Source: an uncultured Rhodopila sp.
Lineage (GTDB): Bacteria; Pseudomonadota; Alphaproteobacteria; Acetobacterales; Acetobacteraceae
Length of the DNA stretch: 64,000 nt
Direction of reading: 5' to 3'
Assembly (NCBI GenBank): GCA_903851415.1
Contig: CAINOE010000109.1
Span: 62,001-126,000, forward strand
Below, in pieces: positions 61,460-64,000 of this stretch. Under the pieces are notes generated by a model that saw only the letters and a program-made list of their open reading frames with translations, was not told the DNA's origin and did not search any database. How positions within the stretch are numbered: the first letter of the stretch is position 1; each line of letters begins with the position of its first letter. Made by a program: the position numbers and the translations under genes.

Positions 61460-61966
61460 ATGCACCCGGGCAGCATATATTGCCTCCAGGCCGTAATCGC
61501 CGCTCTGCTCGTCTTCGCAGCACTGCGCGACATCGCAACCCGCCGGGTACCCAACTGGGTCTCCATCGGGATCCTGATCTGCAGTATCGTTTTCCAGACA
61601 GTCGTAGGTATGATATTTACTGCAATCGGTCTTGGTCTGCTGATTTTCTTCGTGGCCGCGCTGATGTGGCGCCGCGGATGGCTGGGCGGAGCCGATGTCA
61701 AGCTTCTCACCGCGGCCTCGGTCGCGGTGGCGCCGGCCGCCGTGGGACCGCTGTTGATCGCCATCTCGCTCGCGGGCGGCGGTCTGGCGATTGTCTATAT
61801 TATTCTGTCCCGCCTGCTGCGCCGCCCTTCCCCGGGCTCGCGCAACGGCTTCCTGCCGCGACTGCTGAAGGCCGAGGCCTGGCGCATCCGCAAACGAGCA
61901 CCCCTGCCCTACGCCGTTGCGATCGCGATTGGCGGCATCTTAACCCTTTTCTCGAGCCAGGTGTAA
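61460..61966 (+). CDS. cpaA: Prepilin peptidase CpaA/TadV
   Basis: 168-residue polytopic membrane aspartyl protease from ATG 61460, cleaving Flp pilin leaders. Four or more hydrophobic segments. The first catalytic Asp is in FAALRDIATRRVPNWVSIGI (the L-DxxxRxxPN motif), the second in WLGGADVKLLTAASV (GGxDxK). Both are present, so it should be active. cpaB starts 1 bp after the stop. Confidence 0.92.
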   Translation: MHPGSIYCLQAVIAALLVFAALRDIATRRVPNWVSIGILICSIVFQTVVGMIFTAIGLGLLIFFVAALMWRRGWLGGADVKLLTAASVAVAPAAVGPLLIAISLAGGGLAIVYIILSRLLRRPSPGSRNGFLPRLLKAEAWRIRKRAPLPYAVAIAIGGILTLFSSQV

Positions 61967-61967
61967 C

Positions 61968-62861
61968 ATGGTGGTCCGCATCGCTTTGTTCCTGCTGATC
62001 GGTCTTGGTCTCGCCGGCATCGGCGTCACCGTGGCCATCGGACTGCGTCCGGCTGCCGCGCCGGTGCAGGTTGCCGCCCCGCAGGAAGTCGTCGTCCCCA
62101 AGACCCAGATTCTCACCGCCGCGCGCGTCGTCCACGGCGGGACCCTGCTGCTGCCCGACGATGTCGTCTCCAAGGCTGTGCTGCCGGCCGACGTCCCCGC
62201 GGGCGCCTGGGTCGATAGCCTGGACACGCGTGCCGCCATTCAGGGCGCCATGGTTCGCCATCAGGTGGAGCCCGGCCAGCCGATCATGCATGATGATGTC
62301 GTGCGGCCGGGCGAGCGCGGCTTCCTCGCGGCGGTTCTGGCACCCGGCACCCGGGCAGCCACGATCGGCGTGGACGCCGTCAGCGGCACCGCCGGACTGA
62401 TCTGGCCGGGCGACCGTGTCGACGTGATCCTCACCCAGAAAATCGACGACGCGGCCACGCCCATCGGCCGCCGCGTGGTGGGTGAGACGGTCATTCAGAA
62501 CGCCCGGGTAATCGCCGTGGATCAGCACATGGTTGAGGGTGTCGCGCCGGGCAGCGCGCTCAGCAACAACATCGTTGCACGCACGGTCACGATCGAAGTG
62601 CCGGCGAAGGAGGCTGAGAAAGTCTCGGTGGCCGCGACGCTCGGACACCTCGCGGTGGTCGTGCGTTCGGCCAGCGAACCCGCCCCGGTCGTGGATGAAG
62701 CCCATCCCGCGGGCCAGCCGGTGGTAGCCTCCGTCGCGCCGGACAGCCTGGTCTGGAGCAGCGATGTCTCAGCTGCTTACCGATCGTCCCCGCACAACCC
62801 CGACATGACTGTCCGCCTGTTCACCGGGGCGCAAGCCAATCCCGTGGAGTACCACTACTAA
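61968..62861 (+). CDS. cpaB: Flp pilus assembly protein CpaB/RcpC
   Basis: 297 residues. An N-terminal membrane helix (RIALFLLIGLGLAGIGVTVA), then a SAF/AFP-like region (VVPKTQILTAARVVHGGTLL, LPDDVVSKAVLPADVPAGAW, GAMVRHQVEPGQPIMHDDVV) and RcpC domain sequences (ATIGVDAVSGTAGLIWPGDR, VDVILTQ, VIQNARVIAVDQ). Periplasmic partner of the secretin. It overlaps cpaC by one base (TAATG). Confidence 0.9.
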   Translation: MVVRIALFLLIGLGLAGIGVTVAIGLRPAAAPVQVAAPQEVVVPKTQILTAARVVHGGTLLLPDDVVSKAVLPADVPAGAWVDSLDTRAAIQGAMVRHQVEPGQPIMHDDVVRPGERGFLAAVLAPGTRAATIGVDAVSGTAGLIWPGDRVDVILTQKIDDAATPIGRRVVGETVIQNARVIAVDQHMVEGVAPGSALSNNIVARTVTIEVPAKEAEKVSVAATLGHLAVVVRSASEPAPVVDEAHPAGQPVVASVAPDSLVWSSDVSAAYRSSPHNPDMTVRLFTGAQANPVEYHY

Positions 62862-64000
62862 TGCGCTCGCTCTTTCCCCTGCTTGTCTGTGGGCTGTCGC
62901 TGACATCCGCACAGGCTTTCGCCCAGTCGCCAATGCCGTCAACCCCGATGGCGCCGCGATCGCAGCCGGCCGCGCCAACGTCCCTGACCATCGACGCCGG
63001 TTCCGGCCAAGTGATCCAGACCGGGCGGGCGATCACCAACCTGTTCGCGGCCGATCCGAAGGTCGCCGAGGTGCGGCCTGCCAGCCCCACCAGCGTGTTC
63101 GTGTTCGGTGTGGCACCGGGCCGCACCACGATCGCCGCGCTGGATCAGGCCGGCAACGTCATTGGCCGTTACGAGGTGACCGTCAGGCCGTCCTCCTTCG
63201 GCGCGGCGGCGGCACAGGCGGCGCTGCGGCAATCGCTGCCTCACAGTAACGTCAACGTCCAGACCTCGCTCAGCGGATTGACCCTGACCGGGCAGGTCGG
63301 CAGCGCGGCCGAGGCCGAGCAGGCGGACGTGATCGCCAAGGGCTATCTCGGCGACAAGATGACGCTGGACAACCGGCTGACCGTGGGATCGAGCGTGCAG
63401 GTCAACCTGCGGGTGCGCATCGCCGAAATCTCCCGACAGGTTACACGGCGGTTCGGCATCAACTGGGCGGCGCTGGGCAGCATCGGCAAATATGGCATTG
63501 TCGGCGCATCGATCCTGGATCCGTTCAACTCGCCCGCCAGTCCGTCGCATCAGTTGCTGGGCGGCTATCACGACAGCAACCTGTCGATCGATGCGCTGCT
63601 GGACCTGCTGGCCGCGGACAATCTCGCCACCATCCTGGCGGAACCCAATTTGACCGCGATGAGCGGAGAAACCGCCAGCTTCCTGTCAGGCGGCGAGTAT
63701 CCGATCCCGGTTGCCCAGCAGAACAGCACGATAACGATCGATTACAAGCAATACGGCATCTCGCTCGCCTTCGTGCCCACCGTCATCGGCAACGATCATA
63801 TCAGCCTGCATGTCAGGCCGGAGGTCAGTCAGCTTACCACGCAGGGCGCCATTCAGCTTGGTGTCGGCAACAGTACGATTTCCGTGCCCGCCCTGACGGT
63901 GCGCCGCGCCGACACCAGCGTGGAGCTTGGCAGCGGCCAGAGCTTCGCCATCGCCGGCCTGCTGTCAGCCCAGAACACGCTCGGCAACAGCGGCCTTCCC
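62861..64000 (+). CDS. cpaC: Tad pilus secretin CpaC/RcpA (3' end outside window)
   Basis: 380 residues visible; the frame is open at the window end. Signal peptide (LFPLLVCGLSLTSAQAFAQ). N-terminal pilus-assembly domain (LTIDAGSGQVIQTGRAITNL, FAADPKVAEVRPAS), a BON-like element (LSGLTLTGQVGSAAEAEQAD), then secretin sequence (VQVNLRVRIAEISRQVTRRF, GINWAALG, ILAEPNLTAMSGETASFLSG, GEYPIPVAQ). Forms the outer-membrane channel of the Flp pilus. Likely followed by tadZ, tadA and others beyond the window. Confidence 0.92.
   Translation, partial: MRSLFPLLVCGLSLTSAQAFAQSPMPSTPMAPRSQPAAPTSLTIDAGSGQVIQTGRAITNLFAADPKVAEVRPASPTSVFVFGVAPGRTTIAALDQAGNVIGRYEVTVRPSSFGAAAAQAALRQSLPHSNVNVQTSLSGLTLTGQVGSAAEAEQADVIAKGYLGDKMTLDNRLTVGSSVQVNLRVRIAEISRQVTRRFGINWAALGSIGKYGIVGASILDPFNSPASPSHQLLGGYHDSNLSIDALLDLLAADNLATILAEPNLTAMSGETASFLSGGEYPIPVAQQNSTITIDYKQYGISLAFVPTVIGNDHISLHVRPEVSQLTTQGAIQLGVGNSTISVPALTVRRADTSVELGSGQSFAIAGLLSAQNTLGNSGLP

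Overview
The window is GC-rich (estimated by eye at two-thirds G+C) and gene-dense. It looks like chromosomal DNA of an alphaproteobacterium. The Acetobacteraceae/Rhodospirillales are the best guess, from the dapF-mtaB-ftsY order, the Tad pilus cluster, the LysR/UxaA/GudD sugar-acid genes, the DUF2092/DUF4399/DUF4384 proteins, and palindromic repeats built around GTCATGGCC. No phage, plasmid or CRISPR locus is visible. The family assignment is inference; the class is fairly safe.

Layout, 1-16 kb: the 3' part of an arylsulfatase with DUF2092 and Gly/Tyr-repeat secreted proteins; a 1,535-residue protein made of six ~240-residue repeats (minus strand); a PAS-GGDEF-EAL protein with altered signature motifs; Pal; an uncharacterised FliH-like protein; a frameshifted PemK/MazF toxin gene; a CPA1 antiporter; and nadB with two 19-bp palindromic operators. 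16-31 kb is an eroded accessory region. It holds remnants of a TOTE-type primase-helicase, two LLM flavin monooxygenases, a RES toxin (its Xre partner is intact), a glucarate MFS transporter and a second glucarate dehydratase. Interspersed are a tRNA-Gly(GCC), GST, a histidine phosphatase, a D-glucarate/galactarate catabolic set (GudD, GarD, HpaI-type aldolase, LysR) with a shared operator-like motif, thiM, an ATP-grasp protein and a LacI regulator. 31-42.5 kb: a methyltransferase-coiled coil-double GT2 glycosyltransferase overlapping a double methyltransferase; two acyl-CoA dehydrogenases; a MOSC protein; an OmpA-family protein; and a CHASE2 adenylyl cyclase facing a Crp/Fnr regulator.

42.5-64 kb: a CsgG-like/DUF4384 lipoprotein translationally coupled to a secreted caspase-FGE-fold protein; tandem DUF4399 proteins; a second DUF4384 protein; GNAT; an M23-like protein; the dapF-mtaB-ftsY operon; a TAXI binding protein with a DsrE protein and a Sel1-type protein; moaD; a proline-rich lipoprotein; a chalcone-isomerase-fold protein; and the start of a Tad pilus locus (TadD-like, Flp pilin, CpaA, CpaB, CpaC cut by the window end).

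Two things stand out. First, two unlinked intergenic loci (about 49.4 and 59.2 kb) carry copies of what looks like the same small RNA: a 5' hairpin, an identical 28-nt single-stranded stretch containing the anti-Shine-Dalgarno-like TTTCCTCCCT, and a covarying intrinsic terminator. Second, at least eight genes are decaying by internal deletions and 1-2-nt indels, and several are still readable as family remnants.
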